Source: Desulfovibrio sp. TomC
Lineage (GTDB): Bacteria > Desulfobacterota > Desulfovibrionia > Desulfovibrionales > Desulfovibrionaceae
DNA: 64,000 nt
Assembly: GCF_000801335.2 (NCBI RefSeq)
Contig: NZ_JSEH01000001.1
Coordinates: 248,001-312,000 of the forward strand
Direction of reading: 5' to 3'
The notes below the pieces were generated by a model that saw only the letters and a list, made by a program, of their open reading frames with translations, was not told where the DNA came from and did no database searches. This document shows positions 16,549 to 26,499 of the stretch, piece after piece (positions within the stretch are counted from its first letter, which is position 1; each line of letters begins with the position of its first letter). A program made the translations under genes and the position numbers.

Positions 16549-18249
16549 ATGCCCCGTCCCCATTGCCGCCTGGTCCTTCTGGTTGCCGCCGTGCTGTTGA
16601 GCCTTTACGCCGACACGGCCGAGGCGGCTTCCCGGGTCTCGAAACTGTTGGCAGCCATGAGCGTCGAAGAAAAGGTCGGCCAGGTGTTCATGTTGTGGTT
16701 TCAAGGTCCGACCGTCTCCGACGACATTGCCGGACTTATCCGGGACCGCCACCTTGGCGGCGTCATCCTCTATAGCGCCCCGGGCAACATCGAAACGCCG
16801 GAACAGGTGGCCGAACTGACCGCCGGCCTGCAGGCCCAGGCCGCAGCTTCCGGCCAGGGGGTCGGTCTGCTGGTTGGCGTGGACCAGGAAGGTGCGCCGG
16901 TCGCCCGCTTGCGCCGGGGATTCACCCTGTTTCCAAGCCAGATGGCCCAGGCGGCCACCGACCGGTCCGACTTTGTGCGCCAGGCTGCCGCCGCCACGGC
17001 CCGGGAATTGCGCGCTGTCGGCATCAACACCGATTTTGCCCCGGTGGCCGACGTCAATATCAACCCCGACAACCCGATCATTGGCATCCGATCCTTTGGT
17101 TCCTCCCCATCCGACGCGGCCCGCTATACGGCCGCGGCCACGGCCGGCTATGCCAATGCCGGCGTCATCTGCACGCCCAAGCATTTTCCCGGCCACGGCG
17201 ACACGTCAGTGGATTCCCACGTGGGGCTGCCCCGGGTGGACCATGACGCCAGAACCCTTGACCGGGTGGATTTTCCGCCGTTTCGGGCCGCCTTTGCCGC
17301 CAATGCGCCAGCCGTCATGACCGCCCATGTGGTGGCCCCGGCCCTTGCCCACGGCGAACCGGCCCTGCCGGCCACCTTGTCGCGCCACGTGCTGGAAGGC
17401 GTGCTGCGGGGACGCATGGGCTTTGACGGCGTCATTTTCACCGATTCCCTGGGCATGGGGGCCGTGGCCAATACCTACGGCACAGCCGAGGCTTCCGTCA
17501 TGGCTCTTATTGCCGGAGCCGACGTGCTGCTTATAGGAGCCGACGCCGGCCGGCCGGCCGAGCAACGTCAGGTGGCCATGGACGCCGTGCTTGCCGCTGT
17601 CCGTTCCGGCCGTGTCCCGGCCGCCCGGCTCAACGCCGCCGTGTCTCGGGTGCTGCGCCTCAAGGAACACTACGGTCTGCTCGACGCAGTCGTTCTGGCC
17701 CGGCCCGCAGCCGATGTTGCCGCCCGGGTGGGCCGAAACGAGGACGCCCTTCTGGCCCGGCGTATTGCCGCCCGAAGCCTGACCGCGTTTGGTCCGGCAC
17801 ATTCCACCCTGCCCTTGCCTGCCGTCGCCTCGACCCTGGTCATCCGTCCCCGCCTTGGCCGCGAGGTCATTGACGCCGAGGCCGAAGCCGCCCTAGCCCT
17901 TTGGCCCGGCCCACAGACGCTCTTTTTGCCGCCCGACCCGGACGCGCAAACGATCAGCGACGTACTGGAAAAAGCCCGTCAATCCAAGAATGTGGTCCTG
18001 CTTGTCACGGATGCCCGCCGCCAGAGCGGCCAGGTCCGGCTGGCTACGGCTCTGTCCGCTCTGGCCGATCCGCCAGTCGTGCTGGTTGCCGCCCAGTCGC
18101 CCTATGACTTGGCGCTTGTGCCCCAAACGACGGTGTGTATTGCCACCTACGGCGAAGCTCCGGCCAGCCTGGAGGCCTTGGGGCAAAGTCTTTTTGCGCC
18201 TTTCCGCTTTACCGGTCGGGCGCCGGCTGTACTCCCTTCGCATCCATAA
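16549..18249 (+). CDS. Glycoside hydrolase family 3 beta-N-acetylhexosaminidase, exported
   Basis: A 566-residue family 3 hydrolase that probably removes N-acetylglucosamine from peptidoglycan fragments. An N-terminal signal peptide (about residues 1-29, ending ADTAEA) places it in the periplasm, unlike cytoplasmic E. coli NagZ. The NagZ-type acid/base loop is present as KHFPGHGDTSVDSH (His212, His216), and the nucleophile is Asp299 in GVIFTDSLGM. About 200 C-terminal residues form the second alpha/beta domain found in longer Gram-positive-type enzymes. The start uses the ATG at 16549 with an AGGAG. Confidence 0.9.
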   Translation: MPRPHCRLVLLVAAVLLSLYADTAEAASRVSKLLAAMSVEEKVGQVFMLWFQGPTVSDDIAGLIRDRHLGGVILYSAPGNIETPEQVAELTAGLQAQAAASGQGVGLLVGVDQEGAPVARLRRGFTLFPSQMAQAATDRSDFVRQAAAATARELRAVGINTDFAPVADVNINPDNPIIGIRSFGSSPSDAARYTAAATAGYANAGVICTPKHFPGHGDTSVDSHVGLPRVDHDARTLDRVDFPPFRAAFAANAPAVMTAHVVAPALAHGEPALPATLSRHVLEGVLRGRMGFDGVIFTDSLGMGAVANTYGTAEASVMALIAGADVLLIGADAGRPAEQRQVAMDAVLAAVRSGRVPAARLNAAVSRVLRLKEHYGLLDAVVLARPAADVAARVGRNEDALLARRIAARSLTAFGPAHSTLPLPAVASTLVIRPRLGREVIDAEAEAALALWPGPQTLFLPPDPDAQTISDVLEKARQSKNVVLLVTDARRQSGQVRLATALSALADPPVVLVAAQSPYDLALVPQTTVCIATYGEAPASLEALGQSLFAPFRFTGRAPAVLPSHP

Positions 18250-18355
18250 TGACACCCGGTGGGATCAATCCTTTTTTACGTAAGACCCAATGTCATGGAT
18301 TGACCTTTCACATGGAATAGTTTTGGATGGAAAAAATTATCGGTCAGGAGTTCCC

Positions 18356-20485
18356 ATGCGTGACCGCAGCATCGCCCCTTCCCCCGGCATTGCAATGCTC
18401 TGGCTGGGAATCATCTTAAGTCTTTGTATCGTCGTTACGACTTTTTTTGCAAATATGTATATAGCCGTATCCATTGCCGTCCTCGGATGCGTTGCGAGCT
18501 GGATTGTCGCTCAGCGCATCAACTCGCCGCTTCAAAGGCTTTTCCAGGGATTTCAAAAAGTCAACAGTGATCATAAAACCTTTTTCCTGGATGAAGTTAT
18601 CTCCTGGCAAGCACTTGGCCCTCTGGGCCAGGAAGCTTCAGAAGCGTTTGAATTCAGCCTGCTCCGACGCGAGTACTACCGGGCCGCTGTCCTCGCTGTG
18701 GGTACCCCGTTTTTGATTACCAACAAAGACGGTATCATCACCCATTGCAGCCAGACCATGGCCGAATTGCTCCGCAAACCCCAACGGGATCTAATCGGCA
18801 AGACCGTCAGCCAGGCGGCGTATAATAAGACCGGTATTGCCATCACGGAAAAAGCTCTTCAGGACGGCAGTTCCATCCAAGCCGAACGAGATCTCGCTTT
18901 GTGGGATGGACGAACGATTGCCTGCTATTTTACAGCCAGTTGCTTTCGAGGGTTCCGCAACGACCTGCTCGGTGCGGTCTGCACCATCACCGACCAGTCT
19001 CAATTGCGCGCCCAGCAGCAGGATCTGGAAAAGACGCAAAGCGAACTGCGCAACCTCGGCGGCGACATCAACGAGTTGTCCCAGCGCGTGGCTTCGGCCT
19101 CGGAAGAACTTTCCGCCTCCTCCGACGAGCAGGCCCGAGGGGCCCAGCAGCAGAAAGGGCAGGCCGACGCCGTGGCTACGGCTATGGAAGAAATGACGGC
19201 CACGGTCATGGAAGTCGCCAAAAACGCTGCCCAGACCTCCGACGCCGCCGTCGGCGCCAACACGGCGGCCGAAACAGGCGCTGTCCAAGTCCGCGAGGCT
19301 GTGGTCGGCATCAAGGCCGTGGCTGAATCCGCCGGCAAACTCGGTCAGGTGCTCACGTCTCTCGACAGCCAAGCCGCCGAGATCGGCCGCATCATCGGCG
19401 TCATCAACGACATCGCCGACCAGACCAATCTGCTGGCCTTAAACGCTGCCATTGAGGCCGCCCGGGCCGGCGAGGCCGGTCGCGGCTTTGCCGTGGTGGC
19501 CGACGAAGTGCGAAAGCTCGCTGAAAAAACCATGACCGCCACCAAGGAAGTGGAAAAGTCCATACACGAAATCCAGGACGGTTCCCGTCACGCCGTGGCC
19601 TCCATGCAGGAAACCGAGGCCCGGGTGGCCACCAGCACCGAGGCCACCCACAAGGCCGGTGAATCCTTGGAACACATCATGGCCAGCATCCGCGAGGTCA
19701 ACAGCCAAGTCAGTCAGATTGCCACAGCCGCTGAACAACAATCTGCCGCGGCTGAAGAGATCAACCACAACATCGAAGTCATCGCCCATGTGGCTGCTGA
19801 GGCCGACGAAGGCGCGGGCCAGACCGCTCAGGCGACCCGCGAACTGGCCGAATTGGCCAACTCCCTGCTCACCCTCGCGACTTCTTTTGCCCAGCGCCAG
19901 GGCGATTCCCTCAAGCTGCGCGAATCTGCCGGCAACATGAAAGGCATTCTCCCCAAACTCATGCTGGATTTCATCCAAGACCAGTATGGCGACGGGGTCT
20001 CCAACGCCCTGCAGGAAGATATGGGATACCCCACCTTCCTGCCCACTCAGAACTATCCCGATCAGGTCCTGCGCCAGATGGCGGACTTCGTGTCGGCCAA
20101 GACCGGCAAAAGCGTCAAAGAGGTGTTCCTGGCCCTGGGACGCTACACCATCAAGGGCTTCCACCGCCATTATCCGCGCTATTTCAAGGGCGAGACACTC
20201 AAAGAATTCTACCTGACCATGAACGACACCCATGCCCGGCTGACCAAGGATATGCCCGGCCTGTTGCCCCCGCGCTTCAGCTACGAGGACAAGGGCGATC
20301 GTTTGATCATGACCTACCATTCCAAGCGCGCCTATCCTGAATACTACGAGGGCATCCTGCGGGGCGCGGCCGAATTCTTCAAGGAACCAGCGGACATCAC
20401 GGTCTCCTACAGTGACCCGCACACGGCCCGGGCCGAGATCATTTTCCGCGGGACTGCCCGTCGCCCCAAGGCCCTCGGGGCGTAA
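18356..20485 (+). CDS. Methyl-accepting chemotaxis protein with PAS and C-terminal H-NOX domain
   Basis: A 709-residue chemoreceptor. Two membrane helices lie near residues 12-55, with almost no periplasmic loop, then a PAS domain (about 100-215), a signalling domain with the hairpin tip [20 protein letters not shown], and finally an H-NOX heme domain (about 528-700). The H-NOX heme-ligand histidine is His626 (NDTHARLT), and the heme-propionate YxSxR motif is Tyr654-Ser656-Arg658 (YHSKR), so heme binding is expected. H-NOX domains bind NO and sometimes O2. The ATG at 18356 has an AGGAG. The C-terminal position of the H-NOX is notable; see findings. Confidence 0.93.
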   Translation: MRDRSIAPSPGIAMLWLGIILSLCIVVTTFFANMYIAVSIAVLGCVASWIVAQRINSPLQRLFQGFQKVNSDHKTFFLDEVISWQALGPLGQEASEAFEFSLLRREYYRAAVLAVGTPFLITNKDGIITHCSQTMAELLRKPQRDLIGKTVSQAAYNKTGIAITEKALQDGSSIQAERDLALWDGRTIACYFTASCFRGFRNDLLGAVCTITDQSQLRAQQQDLEKTQSELRNLGGDINELSQRVASASEELSASSDEQARGAQQQKGQADAVATAMEEMTATVMEVAKNAAQTSDAAVGANTAAETGAVQVREAVVGIKAVAESAGKLGQVLTSLDSQAAEIGRIIGVINDIADQTNLLALNAAIEAARAGEAGRGFAVVADEVRKLAEKTMTATKEVEKSIHEIQDGSRHAVASMQETEARVATSTEATHKAGESLEHIMASIREVNSQVSQIATAAEQQSAAAEEINHNIEVIAHVAAEADEGAGQTAQATRELAELANSLLTLATSFAQRQGDSLKLRESAGNMKGILPKLMLDFIQDQYGDGVSNALQEDMGYPTFLPTQNYPDQVLRQMADFVSAKTGKSVKEVFLALGRYTIKGFHRHYPRYFKGETLKEFYLTMNDTHARLTKDMPGLLPPRFSYEDKGDRLIMTYHSKRAYPEYYEGILRGAAEFFKEPADITVSYSDPHTARAEIIFRGTARRPKALGA

Positions 20486-20537
20486 TCGGCCTATGCGGCG
20501 CGTGCCCGACAGCATCCGGTACGCGCCTTAGCCGCTC

Positions 20538-21578
20538 ATGTCCGCCACACCACTGACCATCGCCTACTACGGCTTCGACGACCCGGCCGCAGCCTGCCCC
20601 CGGCTGCGGGTTTTTGAACCGGTCCACGCCCTCGGCCGGGTCGTGCGTCTCCTGCCCGGGGCCATCCCAGACGGCCCTGGCCATCGTCTCGTCACGGATG
20701 TCCTGGAACCAGCCGATCTTATCCTGATCCAGCGGTTTTTCCCCAGCCCACAGACCGCCCCCGTCCTTGAGGCCATCTTCACCAGCGGCAAGCCCGTGGT
20801 TTACGACACGGACGACGACTTTACCGCCGTGCCGCCTGACCATCCCTTCTTCCATCACATGGCGGCCGTTGCCCCCTGCGTCGTCGATACCGCCAGACGG
20901 GCCAGCCTTGTGACTGTCAGCACGCCGATCCTGGCTGCAAGCTTCGGTCGCTTCGCCAACCGGGTGCGCATGGTGCCCAATTTCCTGCCCGACAGGCTGT
21001 GGCGTCCGGTCCCGCCGCCGGACCGGGGCGTGGCCGCCGTCGGCTTTGCCGCCACGCCATCCCATGCCCCGGATCTGGCCCGGCTGGAACCCGCCTTGTC
21101 CCGACTCAATGCCAATCCTGATTTCTCCGGCCGCTTTGTATTTTACGGCTGCCTGCCAAGCACCGGCAGCTTCCCCACGGCGACGCGCCTGCCCTTTGCC
21201 CCGAACTATGCCGCCTATGCCGCGAAGTTACCGCGCCTGGGCTTGGCCATCGGATTGGCGCCCCTGGCCGATACCCCTTTTAACCGGGGCAAAAGTGCGG
21301 TCAAATGGCAGGAATATGCGGCCATCGGGGCTGCCGGCATTTATGCCGACCTCCCCCCGTATCGGGAGGTGGTGGAGGACGGGCAGACCGGATTGCTCGT
21401 CGGTCCTGATCCCGAAGCCTGGGCCGAGGCCGTGGCCCGGCTGACCCGCGACGCTGCCCTGCGACGCCGTCTGGCCCAAAACGCCCGGGAAGCCCTGGAC
21501 CATTCCCATCGCCTCAGCGATCAGGCGGCCCGCTATCTCGATGCCTGGCAGTATGCCGCCCAAGGAGAGACGCCGTGA
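20538..21578 (+). CDS. Glycosyltransferase, group 1 (GT4-like)
   Basis: A 346-residue glycosyltransferase of the GT-B fold. It shows VYDTDDDFTAVPPDHP in the N-terminal domain and, in the C-terminal domain, KWQEYAAIGAAGIYADLPPYREVVEDGQTGLLV, the group 1 sugar-nucleotide-binding region with its conserved Glu. Sugar donor and acceptor cannot be told. It overlaps the next glycosyltransferase gene by 4 bases, so both are made together, probably for a surface glycan or a protein glycan. Confidence 0.88.
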   Translation: MSATPLTIAYYGFDDPAAACPRLRVFEPVHALGRVVRLLPGAIPDGPGHRLVTDVLEPADLILIQRFFPSPQTAPVLEAIFTSGKPVVYDTDDDFTAVPPDHPFFHHMAAVAPCVVDTARRASLVTVSTPILAASFGRFANRVRMVPNFLPDRLWRPVPPPDRGVAAVGFAATPSHAPDLARLEPALSRLNANPDFSGRFVFYGCLPSTGSFPTATRLPFAPNYAAYAAKLPRLGLAIGLAPLADTPFNRGKSAVKWQEYAAIGAAGIYADLPPYREVVEDGQTGLLVGPDPEAWAEAVARLTRDAALRRRLAQNAREALDHSHRLSDQAARYLDAWQYAAQGETP

Positions 21579-23236
21579 CTGCACCCTGGTTCGACGATCC
21601 GCGTTTCCCGATGCCGCTCTTGGATCTGCTGCTGGCCGGCACGGTTGGCCGCGACCACCTTCTTCGTGCCGCCGCCCTGGCCGGGGAAACCGCTGTCGGC
21701 GCTGACGCGCCCGGCCTGTGGCGCAGACGTCAGGCCCATCTCCTCGTTGCCGCCCTGGAGGAAGACTCCCTCTATGGCCCAACGGCCGCAGTCCTGGCCG
21801 GGTTGTTCCCGATCCTTCCGGCAGGCTGCGTCGCTCCGGCTTTCGCCGCCCTCGTCACCGCCCTGGCCGCCCGCTTCACTGTGCCGGACAATACGGCCTA
21901 CTACCAACGCCTGCTCCTTGGCGACAATGCCGGCCGCCTTGACCGCTATCTGGAAAACGAAATCCAAACCGACCGCCACGCCCTCTTCTGGCTCCATGTT
22001 GCCCTTCGCCGGGCTGTGCTGCAGCGGGATTTCGACCGGGCCGCAACCCTTGCCGGCAGCGCGCTGACCGGCACACTGGCCCCCCTGCGCCACAAAATCG
22101 ACGGCGATCTGGCCCTGCTTGGCGGTCGCCCGGCCCAGGCCATGGGACACTATGCCGCACTCCAGGCGAAAGCTCCCTGGCCTGGCGGACTTTTCCGCCA
22201 GGGACTGGCCGCCCTGGCTGCTGGTGATGCGCCGGCCGCCCAGGACCATCTCGCCGGGCTGGCGCGGGCTGTGCCTGAACATGTTTCGGCCATGCTGGCC
22301 CTGGCCGATCTGGTCTCCGGCCGGGGCGAGGCCCGCTCGCTCCTTCCCGGGAGCCTTAGTGTGGCACTTTATACCTATAACAAGGCCGACGACCTGAACC
22401 GCACCCTGGAAAGCCTTCTTGTCTCCGATCTGGCCACCAGTTCCGGGCCCGGCCGCGTGTATGTCCTGGACAACGCCTCCGTCGACGCCACCCCGGATGT
22501 GGTCGCAGCCTGGACCGGACGCATTGATCCTGGCCGGCTGACGGGCATCCGGCTGCCCGTCAATATTGGCGCGCCGGCCGCCCGGAACTGGCTGGCGGCC
22601 GATGCCCGCGTCCGGGAAGCCGACTATGTGGCCTATCTGGATGATGATGTGGATCTGCCGCGCGATTGGCTGGCCCGATTGGCCGCAGCAGCCAAGGCCT
22701 ACCCCGAGGCCGGCGTCTGGGGCTGCCATGTGGCCGATGCCCACAATCCGGCGATTGCCCAGGGCATCGACGGCATGCTGCTGCCCCTGCCAAGCGGCTC
22801 AAACGAACCGCTCATCCTTTCCGACCTGCACGCCCAGGGTTTTGATTACGGCGGATTTGCCCATTTGCGGCCGTGCCTGACGGTCATGGGCTGTTGCCAT
22901 CTTTTTCGACGCGACCGGCTGCTCGGGGTCGGAGGCTTTGACATCCGCTACAGCCCATCCCAGTATGACGACGTAGACCACGACCTGCGCCTGCTCCTGG
23001 CCGGCCTCCCGCCCGTCTACCAGGGCCATCTCACTATCGGCCACCGTCGCCCGTCACCGGCCCTGGCTCCGGTGCGGCCGGAGCAGCTGGCCGGAGGGCA
23101 GGCCAACTGGCAAAAACTCGTCGCCAAGCATGACAGCCGATATGCCGCCATGGCCACGCTCCAACGCGACGCTGCGACCCGGGACCTGCGCCGTAAAGTC
23201 CAGGAATTGGCCGAAGCCGGAATTGTGGGGAAATAA
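21575..23236 (+). CDS. Glycosyltransferase family 2 with N-terminal extension
   Basis: A 553-residue protein starting at a GTG that overlaps the upstream stop. Residues 1-255 are an alanine-rich helical region that looks like TPR-type repeats. From about 262 a GT-A domain begins (SVALYTYNKADDLNRTLESL, VYVLDNASVDATPDVV) with the metal-binding DDD in AYLDDDVDLPRDW. After it comes a C-terminal region with YDDVDHDLRLLLAG, matching the acceptor-side ED/DD motif of GT2 enzymes. It probably elongates a glycan together with the group 1 enzyme before it. Confidence 0.88.
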   Translation: MTAPWFDDPRFPMPLLDLLLAGTVGRDHLLRAAALAGETAVGADAPGLWRRRQAHLLVAALEEDSLYGPTAAVLAGLFPILPAGCVAPAFAALVTALAARFTVPDNTAYYQRLLLGDNAGRLDRYLENEIQTDRHALFWLHVALRRAVLQRDFDRAATLAGSALTGTLAPLRHKIDGDLALLGGRPAQAMGHYAALQAKAPWPGGLFRQGLAALAAGDAPAAQDHLAGLARAVPEHVSAMLALADLVSGRGEARSLLPGSLSVALYTYNKADDLNRTLESLLVSDLATSSGPGRVYVLDNASVDATPDVVAAWTGRIDPGRLTGIRLPVNIGAPAARNWLAADARVREADYVAYLDDDVDLPRDWLARLAAAAKAYPEAGVWGCHVADAHNPAIAQGIDGMLLPLPSGSNEPLILSDLHAQGFDYGGFAHLRPCLTVMGCCHLFRRDRLLGVGGFDIRYSPSQYDDVDHDLRLLLAGLPPVYQGHLTIGHRRPSPALAPVRPEQLAGGQANWQKLVAKHDSRYAAMATLQRDAATRDLRRKVQELAEAGIVGK

Positions 23237-23240
23237 CGCG

Positions 23241-25277
23241 TCAACCGGCCTTGTCATCTGCGGGGAAACTCAGGCGGAAAAAAGACCCCTGCGGGCTGCT
23301 GCCGAAGGTGAGTGAGCCGCGGAGTTGCCGGGTCAGTTGCACCACCAGCTGCATCCCAAGCGTTTTGACCGCGTCAGGATGAAACCCTTCGGGCAATCCC
23401 GATCCATCGTCCTCCACCACAGCCTGGATCATGGCGTCTTCAAAAGCCATGTTCACCCGAATGTTGCCGGCGTCGCGTCCGGCCAGTCCATGTTTGACGG
23501 CGTTGGTCAACAGTTCGTTGACGATCAGGCCAAACGGGATGGCCTTGTCCACGCTCACCCGGCACTGGGCCAGATGGAGGCTAAAGCCGATACTCTTGTA
23601 GCCGCGCAACGACTGCACCACTTTGGGAGCCAGGCGTTCCAGATATTCCTTGAGGTCCACCCGGGCCAGATCGCCGGAGCGATAGAGTTCCTCGTGAATA
23701 AGCGCCATGGAGGCGATCCGGTTGCGGCTTTCTTCAAAAATATCCTGGATGTGGGGATCGGCGATAGCGTCTTTTTGCAGGAAAAGGAGGCTGGAGATGA
23801 TCTGTAAATTGTTTTTCACCCGGTGATGGACTTCTTTGAGCAACACTTCCTTTTCCAACAGTGAGTCGCGCAATTGCAATTCCTTGACCTTGTCGTCTGA
23901 AATATCGCGGATGACGCCGACAATAAAACGGTTGCCTCTGGGATCAATAAAAAGTCCCTTGCGCGTCACCAGGGTACGAACCCGGCCCTGAGCGTCTGTC
24001 AGGCATTCCTCAAACAAATCAGCTTGTCCGGTTTCCAAAACGATGTTGTCGCGTTCGACGAAAACAGCCGCCTCCTCACGGGGCACGAGGTCTGCATCGC
24101 ACTTGCCAATAATGGCATTGGCCGGCAGTCCGAGCATGGCGCACAAGGCATCGTTGACAAGGACGAAGCGGTGGGAACTGTCCTTGACGAAAACCGGATC
24201 GGGGATAGCCTCAAGGATCAGCAGGTTGAACTGACGGGAGAGCAGCAACTCCTGTTCAGCCTTTCGCCGTTCGCTGATATCACGGGAAACACTTATATAG
24301 CCCCGAAACTGACCGACGGTATCGAATAGGCCGCGCGTCATGGACTCAACCCAAACCGTGGAACCATCCTTACAGTACATCTCCAGTTCGGTTGTATGCA
24401 GAAAATTCCGGTCAATGGGCCCGGATTCGTTGATGCGGTGCAAGTCCTGCCGTACCCTGGCGGCTGATTCTGGAGTCAAGGACACGTCAATGGACCGGGA
24501 CAGGGCTTCCTCAACGGAAAACCCAAGCAGCCGTCGCACGGACGGACTTACATACGTCAAATGCAGTTCCGCGTTAAAAACAGAGATAAGATCGTGGGCA
24601 TTGTCAGCAAGCAGACGGTATTTCGTCTCACTTTCGCGCAGCTTGCGTTCAGCGGCCTTGCGTGGCCCGACGTCGCGCAAAAAGACCAAGGCGCCAGGAG
24701 AACCGTCGAACAGAAACGGCACCGCAGCCACTTCCACCTCGATAATCCCCCCATCCAGTCGGAGATATCGCTGTTCCCGCAATTGGGCTGGGAGGTTGTG
24801 AACGATGTTTTGCCGGATACGCTCGGTCACGGAAGCACGGGAATCCTCAGGGACAAAATCCAGAACATTGTGCCCGATAATCGATTCCAAGGAATCTGCC
24901 CCAAACAGTTTCACCGCTTCGGTATTGGCGTACGTGAACTGGACTCCGTCATGAATAGCAATGGCATCAGGAGCGTGCTCAACCACCAATCGGTAGCGCT
25001 CCTCACTCTGCCGTAGCTTCTGTTCCTTGGCATCAACCACGGCGACATGTCGCCGCAGCAACACAAAGAGCAACAACGACGTAATAGCAACAAACAAGAT
25101 TCCTTTAGCAGAGGAAACCTGCAAGAGCAGGTCTGGATCACGACGAAAAAGAACATCCGCAATTCTGTCAGAAAAAATAATCCACAACAGTCCGAAGGCT
25201 GCATACCATACGGTTATTTTGACCGGCAAGCGGCTAACAAAACTCTTTCGCAGCTGGCCAGACTCCTGACTTGACAT
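23241..25277 (-). CDS. Membrane sensor histidine kinase with several PAS domains (HisKA_2 type)
   Basis: A 678-residue kinase. Two membrane helices (about residues 20-42 and 55-78) are followed by three PAS domains, each with the usual linker (RKAAERKLRESETKYRLL, ERRKAEQELLLSR), and a HisKA_2/HATPase module with the acceptor His in LLKEVHHRVKNNLQIISSLL, the pattern of the light/osmosensor-type family that phosphorylates stand-alone receivers. The start at 25277 is chosen over an upstream ATG at 25337 because neither has a strong ribosome site and this one is shorter; this choice is uncertain. It is convergent with the glycosyltransferase pair. Confidence 0.88.
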   Translation of the reverse strand: MSSQESGQLRKSFVSRLPVKITVWYAAFGLLWIIFSDRIADVLFRRDPDLLLQVSSAKGILFVAITSLLLFVLLRRHVAVVDAKEQKLRQSEERYRLVVEHAPDAIAIHDGVQFTYANTEAVKLFGADSLESIIGHNVLDFVPEDSRASVTERIRQNIVHNLPAQLREQRYLRLDGGIIEVEVAAVPFLFDGSPGALVFLRDVGPRKAAERKLRESETKYRLLADNAHDLISVFNAELHLTYVSPSVRRLLGFSVEEALSRSIDVSLTPESAARVRQDLHRINESGPIDRNFLHTTELEMYCKDGSTVWVESMTRGLFDTVGQFRGYISVSRDISERRKAEQELLLSRQFNLLILEAIPDPVFVKDSSHRFVLVNDALCAMLGLPANAIIGKCDADLVPREEAAVFVERDNIVLETGQADLFEECLTDAQGRVRTLVTRKGLFIDPRGNRFIVGVIRDISDDKVKELQLRDSLLEKEVLLKEVHHRVKNNLQIISSLLFLQKDAIADPHIQDIFEESRNRIASMALIHEELYRSGDLARVDLKEYLERLAPKVVQSLRGYKSIGFSLHLAQCRVSVDKAIPFGLIVNELLTNAVKHGLAGRDAGNIRVNMAFEDAMIQAVVEDDGSGLPEGFHPDAVKTLGMQLVVQLTRQLRGSLTFGSSPQGSFFRLSFPADDKAG

Positions 25278-25376
25278 AATTCGCCGTCCGTTTTCGGAAA
25301 AGCCGGCCTGCAACGAGCGCCCGCTCCTCCTCGGCATACGACAGTATCTTTGCAGTCAATGGGAAAGACAGGTCCG

Positions 25377-26489
25377 CTACTGCTTTTCTGTCGCCTTGGT
25401 CAGCCGCGTCACGTTGCTTTTAGTGAAAAACCCATCAAACCCATCATAGCGTTCTATATACTCGTTGACCAGCATCGTTTTTGGTGACATCGCGGAAAAA
25501 ATCTGTTTGAGCCCCTCTCGCCGCGATCCAATCAGTTCCGACAGAAACTCCATCCCGTCCAAGCGCAACCCGGAAACGACCTCTTCAATACCGTCAGCGC
25601 AAAAAGCCATGTGATGGGGACGCAGGCCGTAGTTGGCGATAAACCCCTCGGTGGGACCTGCCCCGGATCCTTCGCGTGGGGAGCCGATGCCTGAAGTGAA
25701 GACCTGGGCGTAATCGCCGGCCCCAAGCCGGGCTACATTGGTGATGGAATTGAGCGATTCCACATACACGGCAAAATCAAAGCGGTAGTTGGTCAGGGAC
25801 AGGAATTCCACAATGGCGGCATTCCGGTGTTTGGCCCGCACCCGGGTGGCCACATGGTCGAGACCCCCGATCCGGGCCAGCCAGGGATGTTGTGCCTTGG
25901 CGGCAGTCAGCGGCAAAAGCCGGCTTTGGCCGTGCCGGTAAGTCCCGGGGCGACCCTTCCACTGGATAAAGCCCAGGGAATTGCCCGTATGGGCCGAGGG
26001 AGCGGTCTGCACAAACGAAAAGGCATCCGTGACCCGGGGAGCCGCTGCGGCAAAGGCCACCCCCCGCTCCCGCTGGAGAGCAGCATAGCGCTCGAGGTCC
26101 CGGCACTCAAACACAAAGGTCTCCAGACGGGCCGGGACAAAGGCTGCCGTTTTGATCCCGCAGTTGTAGGGCGAAAACGGGTTGGCAGCAGCGGGATCGC
26201 GGCTTTTGAGGATGAGATCCGGTCCTCCGGGATCACGCAACACGAGCGACGGGCTGCCGTCGCCGGTCAGCGGATCATCCAGGGCCGCTTCAAAGGCCAA
26301 GCCTGTGGAATTGAGCAACGCTTCGGCCGCGGGCACGAGGTCTTGCGGCGCAACATTGATCACCACCGCCGCCAAATTCCCGACCAAACCGTCCAGCCCG
26401 GCCAGACGGCGCGAGGCCAACACCGATTCGACGTCTCGCAAAAGCTCGGCGTCGTCATTCACGAACGCTTCGTTCAACAGCTCCCCCAC
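25377..26489 (-). CDS. 4-hydroxyphenylpyruvate dioxygenase-like VOC protein
   Basis: A 370-residue, two-domain vicinal-oxygen-chelate protein related to 4-hydroxyphenylpyruvate dioxygenase. The iron-binding triad is visible by alignment: His212 (GLDHVATRV), His293 (LRPHHMAFCAD) and Glu343 (VNEYIER). The C terminus YDGFDGFFTKSNVTRLTKA matches the HPPD gate helix region only loosely. HPPD uses O2 to make homogentisate, which is odd for an apparently anaerobic host, so the true substrate may differ. It ends 100 bases before the PAS kinase start and lies 10 bases downstream of priA. Confidence 0.75.
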   Translation of the reverse strand: MGELLNEAFVNDDAELLRDVESVLASRRLAGLDGLVGNLAAVVINVAPQDLVPAAEALLNSTGLAFEAALDDPLTGDGSPSLVLRDPGGPDLILKSRDPAAANPFSPYNCGIKTAAFVPARLETFVFECRDLERYAALQRERGVAFAAAAPRVTDAFSFVQTAPSAHTGNSLGFIQWKGRPGTYRHGQSRLLPLTAAKAQHPWLARIGGLDHVATRVRAKHRNAAIVEFLSLTNYRFDFAVYVESLNSITNVARLGAGDYAQVFTSGIGSPREGSGAGPTEGFIANYGLRPHHMAFCADGIEEVVSGLRLDGMEFLSELIGSRREGLKQIFSAMSPKTMLVNEYIERYDGFDGFFTKSNVTRLTKATEKQ

Positions 26490-26499
26490 CCGTTACAAT

